Below, one piece after another: positions 33,598 to 42,101 of a stretch of 64,000 nucleotides of DNA (within the stretch, counting starts at the first letter, position 1; each line of letters opens with the position of its first letter). The notes below the pieces were generated by a model, which saw only the letters and a list, made by a program, of their open reading frames with translations, did no database searches and was not told the origin of the DNA. The DNA comes from CAYSYM01 sp964435115. Lineage in GTDB: Bacteria; Chloroflexota; UBA6077; CF-72. The DNA is taken from the NCBI GenBank assembly GCA_964435115.1, contig CAYSYM010000008.1, positions 1-64,000 on the forward strand, in the 5' to 3' direction. A program made the translations under genes and the position numbers.

Positions 33598-34614
33598 ATG
33601 GCAGGCACGCTGACTGACACTGAATCCGTCGGGCCGGGGACGGCAGCGACTACCTGGGCCCGCGGCGTCTCAGGGCGCCCCGAGGCCGTGCTGCGTCACC
33701 CCCTGGTGCTCGGGGGAATCGTCATCCTGCTGGCGGTGCTGGCCGCACTCCCCTTCACCCTGACCGGTTTCTGGGTGCGCGTGATGACGACCGTCTTCAT
33801 GTTCGCGGCCCTCGCCCAGAGCGTGAACATCATGGCCGGGTTCGCGGGCTACCCCGACTTCGGCAACATCGTCTACTTTGGGATCGGCGCGTACACCACC
33901 GCCTTCCTGATGCGCCTGGACGTGCCCTTCGCGTTGGCCGTGGCCGGCGGCGCGCTGCTCAGTGCGTCGATCGCCGCGCTGGTCGGCCTGCCAATCCTGC
34001 GCCTCAGAGGGCACTACTTCGCCATCGCCACCATCGGCATCATGGAGGGCACGCGTGAGCTGGCGGTGAACATGCCGTTCATCGGCGGCGGGTCCGGGCT
34101 CAACGTCCCCATCCTCCGCATGCCACCCCAGCAGTTCTCAGCCGTGATCTACTTCCTCATGCTCGGGCTGCTCATCACGTACAGCGTGCTGGTGTACGGG
34201 CTGTCACGCAGCAGCCTCGGCTACGGCCTGCGTGCCATCAAGGCCGATGAGCAAGCCGCGGCGGTCATGGGCATCAACACGACTCGGGCGAAGGCGACGG
34301 CCTGGGCCACCAGTGCAGCCTGCACGTCGACCGTGGGCGGTGTCTACGCGCTGTGGGTCGGCTTCATTGAGCCGAGCGTTGTCTTCAACGTGGTCACTGG
34401 CACCGAGTACTTCATGATGATGCTGCTCGGCGGACCCGGCACCGTGCTCGGCCCGGTGCTGGGCGCGTTGACCCTGCAGCTCCTGGGCGTCACCGCCTGG
34501 AGCCAGTTCCTGCGCGGCGGCCAGGCGATCCTCGGCGTCGTGATCGTGCTGGTGGTGCTGTTCCTGCCCAACGGCCTGATGGAGGCGCTCCGCAGCCGGA
34601 GGTGGGGACGGTGA
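33598..34614 (+). CDS. livM: ABC importer permease, LivM type (system 2)
   Basis: A 338-aa LivM-class permease with about nine membrane segments. It shows GFAGYPDFGNIVYFGIGAYT, the conserved LRGHYFAIATIGIMEGTREL strand, and the coupling loop KADEQAAAVMGINTTRAK. It starts 9 nt after livH and overlaps livG by 4 nt (GTGA). Confidence 0.93.
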   Translation: MAGTLTDTESVGPGTAATTWARGVSGRPEAVLRHPLVLGGIVILLAVLAALPFTLTGFWVRVMTTVFMFAALAQSVNIMAGFAGYPDFGNIVYFGIGAYTTAFLMRLDVPFALAVAGGALLSASIAALVGLPILRLRGHYFAIATIGIMEGTRELAVNMPFIGGGSGLNVPILRMPPQQFSAVIYFLMLGLLITYSVLVYGLSRSSLGYGLRAIKADEQAAAVMGINTTRAKATAWATSAACTSTVGGVYALWVGFIEPSVVFNVVTGTEYFMMMLLGGPGTVLGPVLGALTLQLLGVTAWSQFLRGGQAILGVVIVLVVLFLPNGLMEALRSRRWGR

Positions 34615-35423
34615 CTGCCGCCGTCCAGCTCCGGCCTGCCGCGGAGCGCGGCGTCGTGCTCCGCGGCGAGCAGGTGACCCGCCGGTTCGGCGGCCTGACC
34701 GCGATCGACCGGGTGACCTTCGAAGTGCGGCAGAACGAGATCTTCGGACTGATCGGCCCGAACGGTGCCGGGAAGACGACGCTCATGAATCTGATCAGCG
34801 GGGTGATCCCGCCCAGCAGCGGCCAGCTGCACTTCAACGGCCAGGTCATCACCGGCCTGCCCCCGCACCAGATCGCGCAGCGCGGGATCGCCCGCACGTT
34901 CCAGGTCATGCGCCCGTTCCGCGGACTCACGGTCCGCGAGAACGTGGCCATCGGCGCGCGCTTCGGGACGCGCGGCGGCGCACAGACCATGGCGGTGGCC
35001 CTGCACCGAGCCGACGAAGTGCTGGCCTGGGTGGGCTTGGACCACCGTGGCAGTGACGAGGTCACCCGGCTGACCACCGGCGAGCGCAAGAAGCTGGAGT
35101 TGGCCAGGGCGCTGGCGATGGACCCTACGCTGCTCTTGCTGGACGAGGTGATGAGTGGCCTGAACCCGCGCGAGATCGGCGAGGTGATGGCGCTGATCGG
35201 GCGTGTGAACCAACTGGGCGTCACCATCATGCTGATCGAGCACCTCATGAAGGCCGTCATGGGCCTGTGCCACCGGATCCTCGTCCTTCACCACGGTGCC
35301 CGCATCGCGCTGGGGACCCCCGAGGAGGTGGCGATCGACCCAGCGGTCATCGAAGCCTACCTCGGGAAGCGCTACGCCGAGCAGCGGGCCCAGACGGCCA
35401 AGGGCGTCGAGGCGAGCGAATGA
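34611..35423 (+). CDS. livG: ABC importer ATP-binding protein, LivG type (system 2)
   Basis: A 270-aa ATPase. It has Walker A GPNGAGKTT, the degenerate LivG signature RLTTGERKKLELARAL, Walker B LLLLDEVMSGLNP and the switch histidine in IEHLMKAVM. The GTG at 34611 overlaps the livM stop. A GTG at 34602 is also in frame. The C-terminal tail after the ATPase domain is about 15 residues of Ala/Gln/Glu. It overlaps livF by 4 nt. Confidence 0.93.
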   Translation: MTAAVQLRPAAERGVVLRGEQVTRRFGGLTAIDRVTFEVRQNEIFGLIGPNGAGKTTLMNLISGVIPPSSGQLHFNGQVITGLPPHQIAQRGIARTFQVMRPFRGLTVRENVAIGARFGTRGGAQTMAVALHRADEVLAWVGLDHRGSDEVTRLTTGERKKLELARALAMDPTLLLLDEVMSGLNPREIGEVMALIGRVNQLGVTIMLIEHLMKAVMGLCHRILVLHHGARIALGTPEEVAIDPAVIEAYLGKRYAEQRAQTAKGVEASE

Positions 35424-36178
35424 GCACCGGGCAGAGCCGTCCAGCACTCGCCGCGGCGACGACCACGACTCCGGCCCTGGAGGTCCAGGGGCTCGCCGCC
35501 GGCTATGGGGCGATCCAGGTCCTGTGGGGCATCAACCTCGTGGTCCACCAGGGTGAAGCGGTCGCGCTGATCGGCGCCAACGGCGCGGGCAAGTCGACGC
35601 TGCTGCGTGCCATCGCCGGACAGGTGCGCCTCTCCGGCGGTTCAGTCCGGCTGGCAGGCCAGTCGATCGCCCACGTCCCCGCCCACGAACGTGTCCAGCG
35701 AGGCATGGTCATGGTCCCGGAAGGGCGGCAACTCTTTCCAGGCCTGACCGTTCGCGAGAACCTGCTGATGGGCGCGTACACCCGTGACGACCAGGGGGAA
35801 ATTGCGCGTGACCTGCAGCGGGTGTGGACGCTGTTCCCGCGCCTGCGCGAGCGCGACACCCAGCTCGCCGGGCACATGAGCGGGGGCGAGCAGCAGATGT
35901 GCGCCATCGGACGCGCCCTGATGGCACGGCCGCGACTGCTGCTGATCGACGAGCTGTCGCTCGGGCTGGCGCCGGTCGTCGTGGACCGGCTCATCGAGGC
36001 GATCGACGAGATTCACCGCTCGGGCGTGACGCTCCTCATCGTGGAGCAAGACGTGGGCACCGCGTTGACGATGGCCAGTCGTGGGTACGTCATGGAGAGC
36101 GGGCACATGGTGCTCGAAGGCGATCGGGCGATGCTCCTTAGCGATCGACGCGTGCAGGAGTCCTTCATCGGGATCTGA
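35420..36178 (+). CDS. livF: ABC importer ATP-binding protein, LivF type (system 2)
   Basis: A 252-aa ATPase. It has Walker A GANGAGKST, signature MSGGEQQMCAIGRAL, Walker B LLLIDELSLGLAP and the LivF-type VEQDVGTAL switch region. The ATG overlaps the livG stop (ATGA). The first 17 residues are a Ser/Thr/Ala extension before the core. Confidence 0.93.
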   Translation: MSTGQSRPALAAATTTTPALEVQGLAAGYGAIQVLWGINLVVHQGEAVALIGANGAGKSTLLRAIAGQVRLSGGSVRLAGQSIAHVPAHERVQRGMVMVPEGRQLFPGLTVRENLLMGAYTRDDQGEIARDLQRVWTLFPRLRERDTQLAGHMSGGEQQMCAIGRALMARPRLLLIDELSLGLAPVVVDRLIEAIDEIHRSGVTLLIVEQDVGTALTMASRGYVMESGHMVLEGDRAMLLSDRRVQESFIGI

Positions 36179-36181
36179 GCC

Positions 36182-36214
36182 CGCGAGGCGCGTCCTGGAG
36201 AGGGCGACCTCGCG
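36182..36214 (+). repeat. 7-bp inverted repeat before the system 2 binding-protein gene
   Basis: CGCGAGG (36182-36188) pairs with CCTCGCG (36208-36214) across a 19-nt loop, between livF and the binding-protein gene. It may be a processing or stability element. The evidence is weaker than for the hairpins of systems 1 and 3. Confidence 0.35.
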
Positions 36215-36250
36215 TGCGGGCGTAGCAACAGGAAGGGGTTGGACACGACG

Positions 36251-37558
36251 ATGAGCACGACACGACGCGATCTCTTGCGACAAGGCCTGGTAGTGGGTGC
36301 CGGCGCGGTCGCGCTGCCACTGCTGAATGCCTGCCAGCCGGCCGCCGCGCCGGCACCCACCACGGCCGCGCCGGCACCGGCCGCCGGCGCGACTCCGCAG
36401 CAGGCCCCGGCCAAGGGCAGCCAGACGCTGAAGCTGGGCGCGTCCGTCGCCCTGACTGGACCGGTCTCGCGGGAGGGCAACCTGGTCAAGGACGGCTATG
36501 AGTACTGGCAGAAGGCTGTCAACGACAAGGGCGGCTTTGACGTCGGCGGCACGAAGTACCTGGTGGACATCGCCCTCTACGACGACGAGTCCAAGGCAGA
36601 CACAGGCACCCGCCTCGTCGAGAAGCTGATCACTGACGACAAGGTGCAGTTCATCCTTGGCCCCTTCTCCAGCGGGATCACCCAGGCGACGAGCACCATC
36701 TCGGAGCGCTACAACATCCTGACGATTGCCCCGCAGGCGAACGCCGATGCGATTTACGAGCGGGGCTACAAGTACGTGTTCTCCATCCTCCCGCCGGCCA
36801 GCACCTACCTCCGCGGTGTCCTGGACATGGCCGCCACCCTCAACCCCAAGCCGACCCGGGTGGCCATCATGATCCGAGACGATCCCTTCGGCATCGCCGC
36901 TGGCGAGGGTGCCGCGGCCTACGCCAAGGCGAAGGGCTTGGACATCGTCTTCCAGGAGAAGTACCCCGCCAACGCCACGGACGTCTCGTCGATTCTCACC
37001 AAGGTGCGCGGCACGAACCCGGACATGCTCCTCGCCTCCACCCTCTTCCAGGACTCGGTCCTGATTACGAAGCAGGCCAAGGACTTGCAGTTCGCGCCCA
37101 AGCTGATGGCCTTCACGGCCGGCCCAGCCCTGCCGGACTTCATCAGCTCGCTCGCCAAGGATGCCGAGGCCGTCATCGGCTCCGAGTGGTGGCTCCCGTC
37201 GTTGCGGTTCGAAGGCGAGCCCACGCTGGGCTCGACCCAGCAGTACGCGGAGGGCATCCAGAAGGCCAAGAACTACGAAGCGGGCTACCACGTCGCCTCC
37301 GGCAGCATGGCCGGCCTCGTGCTGCAGCTGGCGCTGGGATCGGCCGGCAAGGTCGACACGGACGCGGTGCGGGCGGCCCTCCTCACGCTGGAGCCAAAGA
37401 CGTTCTGGGGACCGATCGGCTGGAACGAGCAGGGGAAGAACGTGAAGGGCTCGTCCATCCCGGTGCAGATCCAGGACGGCAAGGTGGTCGCGGTCTGGCC
37501 GGAGCAGGGGCGGCAACAGCCGCCCAGGTACCCGTTCCCGGCCTGGAGTGGGCGGTAG
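36251..37558 (+). CDS. ABC importer substrate-binding lipoprotein with Tat-type signal (system 2)
   Basis: A 435-aa LivJ-class binding protein. The N-terminus STTRRDLLRQG followed by a hydrophobic stretch and LLNAC (C28) reads as a twin-arginine signal with lipobox, unlike the Sec-type lipoprotein signals of the other two systems. A Pro/Ala/Thr-rich linker precedes the mature domain (LKLGASVALTGPVSREG). The ATG at 36251 is chosen. A TTG at 36239 is also in frame and closer to the AGGAAGGGG. Tat export implies folding, possibly around a ligand or cofactor, before export. It is the last gene of system 2 and overlaps the AroM-like gene by 11 nt. Confidence 0.9.
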   Translation: MSTTRRDLLRQGLVVGAGAVALPLLNACQPAAAPAPTTAAPAPAAGATPQQAPAKGSQTLKLGASVALTGPVSREGNLVKDGYEYWQKAVNDKGGFDVGGTKYLVDIALYDDESKADTGTRLVEKLITDDKVQFILGPFSSGITQATSTISERYNILTIAPQANADAIYERGYKYVFSILPPASTYLRGVLDMAATLNPKPTRVAIMIRDDPFGIAAGEGAAAYAKAKGLDIVFQEKYPANATDVSSILTKVRGTNPDMLLASTLFQDSVLITKQAKDLQFAPKLMAFTAGPALPDFISSLAKDAEAVIGSEWWLPSLRFEGEPTLGSTQQYAEGIQKAKNYEAGYHVASGSMAGLVLQLALGSAGKVDTDAVRAALLTLEPKTFWGPIGWNEQGKNVKGSSIPVQIQDGKVVAVWPEQGRQQPPRYPFPAWSGR

Positions 37559-38243
37559 TCGGTTGGGCTCGCGCCAGCCTGCTCCCGTCGGCATCGTCAC
37601 CATCGGCCAGGCGCCCCGGCCCGATATTGGGGCGGACCTCCGCGCCATCCTCGGGCCGTCGGTGCCGGTGCTCGAAGCGGGCGCCCTGGACGAGCTGGAC
37701 GCCGGCCAGATCGCCCAGCTTGCGCCCGCTGGTAGCGACTTCCCCCTCATCACCCGCCTGCGCGACGGCTCGACGGTGGTGGTGGGGAAGTCGCGCGTCC
37801 TCCCATTGCTCCAGGAGCGGCTGGACCAGCTCGCCGCGCGCGGCGCGCGCCTCTTCGCCATCCTCTGCACGGGCAGGTTTCCGGCCTTCCGCGCCCCTGG
37901 GCCGGTCCTCTTCCCGGAGCGGGTCATCGCCGGCACGGTCGAGGCGCTCGGCGTGCGCCGCCTTGGTCTCCTGCCGGCGCTGCCGGGCCAGGCGGCCGAA
38001 GTGCACCAGCGTTGGGCGCGGGCCGGCTTCGAGCCGGTTGTGGCCCCGGCCTCGCCGTACGGGGAAGACCAGGCGATTCTCGAGGCGGTCGCGCAGCTCC
38101 GCACCGCGCGGGTGCAGATCGCCGTGCTGGACTGCCAGGGCTACCGTCTGCGCCACCGTGACCTGGTGCGCGGCGTGCTCGATTGCCCTGTCCTGGTGCC
38201 GACGGCGCTCACGGGCCGGTGGCTTCAGGAGCTGGCGGCGTGA
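37548..38243 (+). CDS. AroM family protein
   Basis: A 231-aa protein of the AroM family, recognised by VGIVTIGQAPRPDIGADL at residues 14-31. The family has no settled reaction. Two cysteines stand in the positions typical of the Asp/Glu/hydantoin racemase fold: C107 in LFAILCTGRF and C196 in VLDCQGYR. A two-cysteine racemase or isomerase is therefore possible. The GTG start overlaps the binding-protein gene by 11 nt, and the stop overlaps the SDR start (GTGA). The coupling to an importer and cyclic-amide hydrolases makes a hydantoin- or dihydropyrimidine-racemase-like role worth testing. Confidence 0.75.
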   Translation: MGGSRLGSRQPAPVGIVTIGQAPRPDIGADLRAILGPSVPVLEAGALDELDAGQIAQLAPAGSDFPLITRLRDGSTVVVGKSRVLPLLQERLDQLAARGARLFAILCTGRFPAFRAPGPVLFPERVIAGTVEALGVRRLGLLPALPGQAAEVHQRWARAGFEPVVAPASPYGEDQAILEAVAQLRTARVQIAVLDCQGYRLRHRDLVRGVLDCPVLVPTALTGRWLQELAA

Positions 38244-38995
38244 GGTTGGCCGATCAGACCGCCATCGTGACCGGGGCCGGGAGCGGGATTAACCGGGCCA
38301 TCGCCCTCGGGCTAGTCCGCGAAGGGGCCCGCGTTGTCGTGGCCGACCTCGACGAGGCGGCGGCCCGGTCGACTCGGGACGCCATCGGCGCGAGCGGTGG
38401 CGAAGCCGTCGCGGTGGGCGTGGACGTGCGCCAGCGGGCGTCCGTGGAGGCGATGCTGGCGGCGGCGCTCGCCACGTACGAGCGGGTGCAGGTCCTGGTC
38501 AGCGGTGCGGGGGTGAGCAGCTCCTTCCCGTTCCTGGAGCTACCCGAGGAGGAATGGGACCGTCTCCTGGCGGTCAACCTCAAGGGGCAGTACCTGTGCG
38601 GCCAGGTGGTTGCCCGGCACCTGGCCGCGGCCGGTGGCGGGAGTATCATCAACATCTCCTCGCAGCTCGGCGAGAGCGCCGTGTTGCCGAACCTGGCGCA
38701 CTATGTCGCGTCGAAGGGTGGGTCGCGCATGCTCACGCGGGCAATGGCCGTGGACCTGGCGCGGTTCAGGATTCGGGTCAACGCTCTGGCCCCCGGCCTG
38801 ACCCTGACCGCCCTGACACGTGAGCGCCTGGAGGGGGACGCGCGCTTTCTACAGGCTGCGCTGGCGCACATTCCCCTGGGGCGCGTTGGTGCTCCGGAAG
38901 ACATGGTTGGCGCGGCGGTGTTTCTCGCCAGCGATGAGTCCGCCTACGTGACCGGCACGACCATCGTCGTCGACGGCGGCTTCCTGGCGTGCTGA
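38240..38995 (+). CDS. SDR-family oxidoreductase
   Basis: A 251-aa short-chain dehydrogenase/reductase. The Rossmann motif reads TGAGSGIN (residues 11-18), with Asn replacing the final Gly. VVADLD suggests NAD rather than NADP preference. The NNAG motif is altered to VSGAG. The catalytic residues S141, Y155 and K159 are present (NISSQLG, YVASKGG), and the C-terminus VTGTTIVVDGG is standard. It is translationally coupled to AroM. The substrate is unknown. It would oxidise a hydroxy intermediate or reduce a ketone in the same pathway. Confidence 0.88.
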   Translation: MRLADQTAIVTGAGSGINRAIALGLVREGARVVVADLDEAAARSTRDAIGASGGEAVAVGVDVRQRASVEAMLAAALATYERVQVLVSGAGVSSSFPFLELPEEEWDRLLAVNLKGQYLCGQVVARHLAAAGGGSIINISSQLGESAVLPNLAHYVASKGGSRMLTRAMAVDLARFRIRVNALAPGLTLTALTRERLEGDARFLQAALAHIPLGRVGAPEDMVGAAVFLASDESAYVTGTTIVVDGGFLAC

Positions 38996-39131
38996 GCGGC
39001 CGTCTCCCACGCTCCCTGTGGCGCCAGGGCGCCGCTGTTCCAGCGACGGCCAGTGCCGGGTCCACAACGCCGGCCGCTCGCCGGGCGCTGTGCTCCTGTG
39101 CGCCGATGAACCGACGCGTGAGGTATCCCAC

Positions 39132-40520
39132 ATGAGGCTCAAGGTTGCACATGGGACCGTGGTGAGCAGCCACGGAACCCTTCAGGCAGACGTGGTGTGC
39201 TCGGACGGGAAGGTCGAGGCGCTGGCCGAGCCCGGCCGCGGCGGCCCGGCTGACGAGACGGTCGACGCGCACGGGCAGCTCGTGTTCCCGGGTTTCATCG
39301 ATCCCCACGTGCATTCCCGCGATCCCGGCCTCACCCAGAAGGAAGACTTCGCCCATTCCACGCGGGCGGCCGCCGCCGGCGGCGTCATGACGATCTGCGA
39401 GATGCCGAACGCCATCCCACCGGTGACCGACGCGGCAACCTACGCGGCCCGCGCGGCCCACCATGGCGAGGTCGCGTTCGTGGACTTCGCGCTCTGGGGC
39501 CTCGCCCTGGGCACCCAGAACCTGGCCGAGATCCGTGGGCTCTTCGAGGCGGGAGCCATCGGCGTGAAGCTGTTCTGGGGGTACGCCCTAAACCGCCGGA
39601 CCAAGCAGCTCGTCTACAACCTGGCCGACGAGCCGCCCGAGAACCTGATCCCACCCGCGACAACGGGCGAGGTGCTCGAGCTGTGCCGGGCGGTGGCGGC
39701 GGCGAACGGCTTGCTGGCGGCCCATTGCGAGGATCGGGCGCTGATCGAGGCAGCGCAGCGCGCGCTCGGGCACGATGTCGAGAGCTACGCAGACCTGCTC
39801 GCGGCCCGCCCCGATACCGCCGAAGCCGCCTCGATCGCCGTGGCGGCCGAGCTGAGCTGGGCGACCGGCTGCCGGTTCCACGTCGTGCACATGGCGTCGA
39901 GGCGTGGCACCGGGGTGGTGCGACGCGCCCAGGCGGATGGCGCGCCCATCACCGCCGAGACCTGCCCTCAGTACCTGACCTTGACCGACCAGGACTTCGC
40001 CACGCTCGGGCCGCTCATGAAGGTCTACCCGCCGATCCGCTACGTGGCCGACCAGGAGGCGTTGTGGCAGGGGCTCCGCGACGGCACCATCACCTGCGTC
40101 AGCTCAGACCATGCGCCGCACACGGTGGAGGAGAAGCGGCAGGGGCTGGCGACACAGCCGGCTGGCTTCGCCGGCGTCGAGACGATCGCGCCGCTGATGG
40201 TAAGCGCGATGCTGGCCGGACGCATCGCCCCCGAGCAGCTGGCCTGGGTGCTGGCCGAGGGGACCGCCCGCCTCTTCGGACTCGCTGCCAAGGGAGTCAT
40301 CCGGCCCGGCGCGGACGCCGACCTGGTGATCGTGGACCCGGAGGGCGAAACGGTGCTCGAGAACGTCCGCCTGCACTCCAAGCAGCCGCTGACGCCGTGG
40401 CACGGCCGACGTCTCAAGGGTGCGCTGACGGCAGGCATCCTCCGCGGCCAGGTGGTGATGCGCGACGGCGAGCCGATTGGGGAGCCACGCGGACGGCTCG
40501 TGCGCAGGCGGGCAGCCTGA
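39132..40520 (+). CDS. Dihydroorotase/allantoinase-like cyclic amidohydrolase (second copy)
   Basis: A 462-aa amidohydrolase with all binuclear-site ligands: H59 and H61 (DPHVHSRDPG), K146 (GVKLFWGYA), H198 (AAHCED), H253 (VVHMAS) and D326 (SSDHAPH). It differs clearly from the one at 2755-4170, so the two probably act on different cyclic amides or stereoisomers. Dihydroorotase, allantoinase and hydantoinase are all possible. The ATG at 39132 gives the normal family N-terminus, although the frame is open upstream. A gap of 136 bp separates it from the SDR, so it may have its own promoter. Confidence 0.9.
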   Translation: MRLKVAHGTVVSSHGTLQADVVCSDGKVEALAEPGRGGPADETVDAHGQLVFPGFIDPHVHSRDPGLTQKEDFAHSTRAAAAGGVMTICEMPNAIPPVTDAATYAARAAHHGEVAFVDFALWGLALGTQNLAEIRGLFEAGAIGVKLFWGYALNRRTKQLVYNLADEPPENLIPPATTGEVLELCRAVAAANGLLAAHCEDRALIEAAQRALGHDVESYADLLAARPDTAEAASIAVAAELSWATGCRFHVVHMASRRGTGVVRRAQADGAPITAETCPQYLTLTDQDFATLGPLMKVYPPIRYVADQEALWQGLRDGTITCVSSDHAPHTVEEKRQGLATQPAGFAGVETIAPLMVSAMLAGRIAPEQLAWVLAEGTARLFGLAAKGVIRPGADADLVIVDPEGETVLENVRLHSKQPLTPWHGRRLKGALTAGILRGQVVMRDGEPIGEPRGRLVRRRAA

Positions 40521-40627
40521 CGCTCCCGCGCCCGTGGCCCACGCTCCTGGAAGACCCCCGCGCCGGGCGGCGTGGGCGTAGACGCGCCGTCCTGCAACCC
40601 ACCCGACGCCGCGCGCGTCCAAGAGGC

Positions 40628-40855
40628 ATGGACCTCCGCAAGCGCCTGTACCGGTCGCGAACCGACCGCATGGTCGCCGGCGTTGCCGGCGGCCTCGCCA
40701 ACTACTTCGGCATCGACCCGACGCTGGTGCGGCTCCTGTGGCTGCTGGCGTTCCTGCCGGGTGGGGTGCCGGGTCTGGCCCTCTACGTGCTCGCCTGGCT
40801 CATCATCCCGCTCGAGCCGCGCCCCTCGTCCGAGGACTCCCCGCTCCGGCAGTAG
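40628..40855 (+). CDS. PspC-domain small membrane protein
   Basis: A 75-aa protein made almost entirely of a PspC domain: KRLYRSRTDRMVAGVAGGLANYFG, then IDPTLVRLLWLLAFLPGG and a hydrophobic membrane segment (PGLALYVLAWLIIP). PspC proteins sense or respond to envelope stress at the inner membrane. AAGAGG lies just before the ATG. It has no link to the preceding catabolic genes. Confidence 0.88.
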   Translation: MDLRKRLYRSRTDRMVAGVAGGLANYFGIDPTLVRLLWLLAFLPGGVPGLALYVLAWLIIPLEPRPSSEDSPLRQ

Positions 40856-41028
40856 GGTTGCCGCCCCGTCCGCACGGCCCGAGCCGCCGCCGGAAGGACT
40901 CGCTCCACGCTCCAGGAAGTGAAGGCCACTGGCTGGCTGGAGCAGAGGGCGGAGGAGCGGCCGCATCGCGGGCCGCAGAGCGCCTGAGCGGAGCCTCCGC
41001 CCGCGGCCGGCCGAGCCCGGCCCGCCCC

Positions 41029-41034
41029 TACAAT
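41029..41034 (+). promoter_or_regulatory. Candidate -10 element (TACAAT)
   Basis: A near-consensus TACAAT ends 20 nt before the ATG of the SCO1664-like gene, in a GC-rich gap. The implied leader is about 13 nt. No clear -35 box is visible. Confidence 0.45.
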
Positions 41035-41054
41035 CCAGGTCCGGGGCGACCTCC

Positions 41055-41813
41055 ATGCGTCCAGACGCTGCAGCGAGCCAGCCGGTACCCCGGCCGGAGG
41101 ACCCGTTCGCGCTCCTTCAGCGCGGCGCCATCGAGGCCGTGGAGCTGATCCCGTGGGGCTCCAACTACACCTTTGCCGCCCGCCTGCGGAGCGCGCGCGG
41201 CCGGACCTGCCTGGCGGTCTACAAGCCGCGCCGGGGCGAGGTGCCCCTGCGCGACTTCCCCTCCGGCACCCTCTACAAGCGGGAAGTGGCCGCGTACGCG
41301 CTGGCCCAGCACCTGGGCTGGGAGATCGTGCCACCCACCGTGATCCGCGAGGACGGTCCGCACGGGGTCGGCAGCCTGCAGCTCTACGTGGCGACGCGGG
41401 ACGACGGCGCCGCCCACTTCGATCGGCTGCGGGTCGACCACCGCGGCCAGCTCCAGCGCATCGCCGTCTTCGACCTGCTCGTCAACAACGCGGATCGGAA
41501 GGGCGGCCACTGCCTGCTGGACGGGGACGGGCACGTGTGGGGGATCGACCACGGGCTGACCTTCCACCACCTGCCGAAGCTGCGCACTATCATCTGGGAC
41601 TACTGCGGCGAGCCGATCCCCGCGCACCTGGTGGACCGGCTCGCCCTGGTACGGTCCGACCCGCGCCGGGTGGCGGCGGTCCGCGCCACCCTGGCTCCCC
41701 TGCTCGCCGAGGTCGAGGTGGAGGCCCTCTTCCAGCGCTGGGACCGGCTGCTCGCCAACCCCTGCTACCCGCCACTCGACCCCTACCGCAACGTCCCTTG
41801 GCCGCCGTTCTGA
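41055..41813 (+). CDS. SCO1664-family (PI3/PI4-kinase-like fold) protein
   Basis: A 252-aa protein of the conserved SCO1664/TIGR03843 family, known mainly from Actinobacteria and Chloroflexota. It has a kinase-like core: GSNYTFAARL with YKPRRGE (nucleotide-binding lysine region), then FDLLVNNADRKGGHCLL and WGIDHGLTFH, which mirror the catalytic and metal-binding loops of PI3/PI4-type kinases. No substrate is known for the family. It stands alone on the plus strand with its own TACAAT element. Confidence 0.8.
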   Translation: MRPDAAASQPVPRPEDPFALLQRGAIEAVELIPWGSNYTFAARLRSARGRTCLAVYKPRRGEVPLRDFPSGTLYKREVAAYALAQHLGWEIVPPTVIREDGPHGVGSLQLYVATRDDGAAHFDRLRVDHRGQLQRIAVFDLLVNNADRKGGHCLLDGDGHVWGIDHGLTFHHLPKLRTIIWDYCGEPIPAHLVDRLALVRSDPRRVAAVRATLAPLLAEVEVEALFQRWDRLLANPCYPPLDPYRNVPWPPF

Positions 41814-42101
41814 CGCTCCGCTCGCCGGCTGAGCCCGGCACGCGCGATCCGACGGGCCCGGCCGGCTGGGGCCATCATCCTGCAGACTCGCGGGCGCACA
41901 CTCGTTGCTAGCAGCTCCTCGGCAGGTGAGTGGGTGGCCGCGGGCACTCGACGCGGGGCAGCCGGTGGTGGGACGGGATCAGGGAGACGGTTGCGGTACG
42001 ATTCATGATGGGGATCAAGTCTGCCGAGCTGGCTGCACACCCCGGTAGGGCGCACTATTCGAGGGTAGAAGCCGGCATCGCGAGACCTGGGGGAGGAACG
42101 G
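41814..42101. other. Intergenic stretch before the BNR-repeat gene
   Basis: No gene is recognised. A TACGAT at 41997-42002 could be a -10 box for the following gene, and GGGGGAGGAA at 42090-42099 is its ribosome binding site. Confidence 0.35.
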
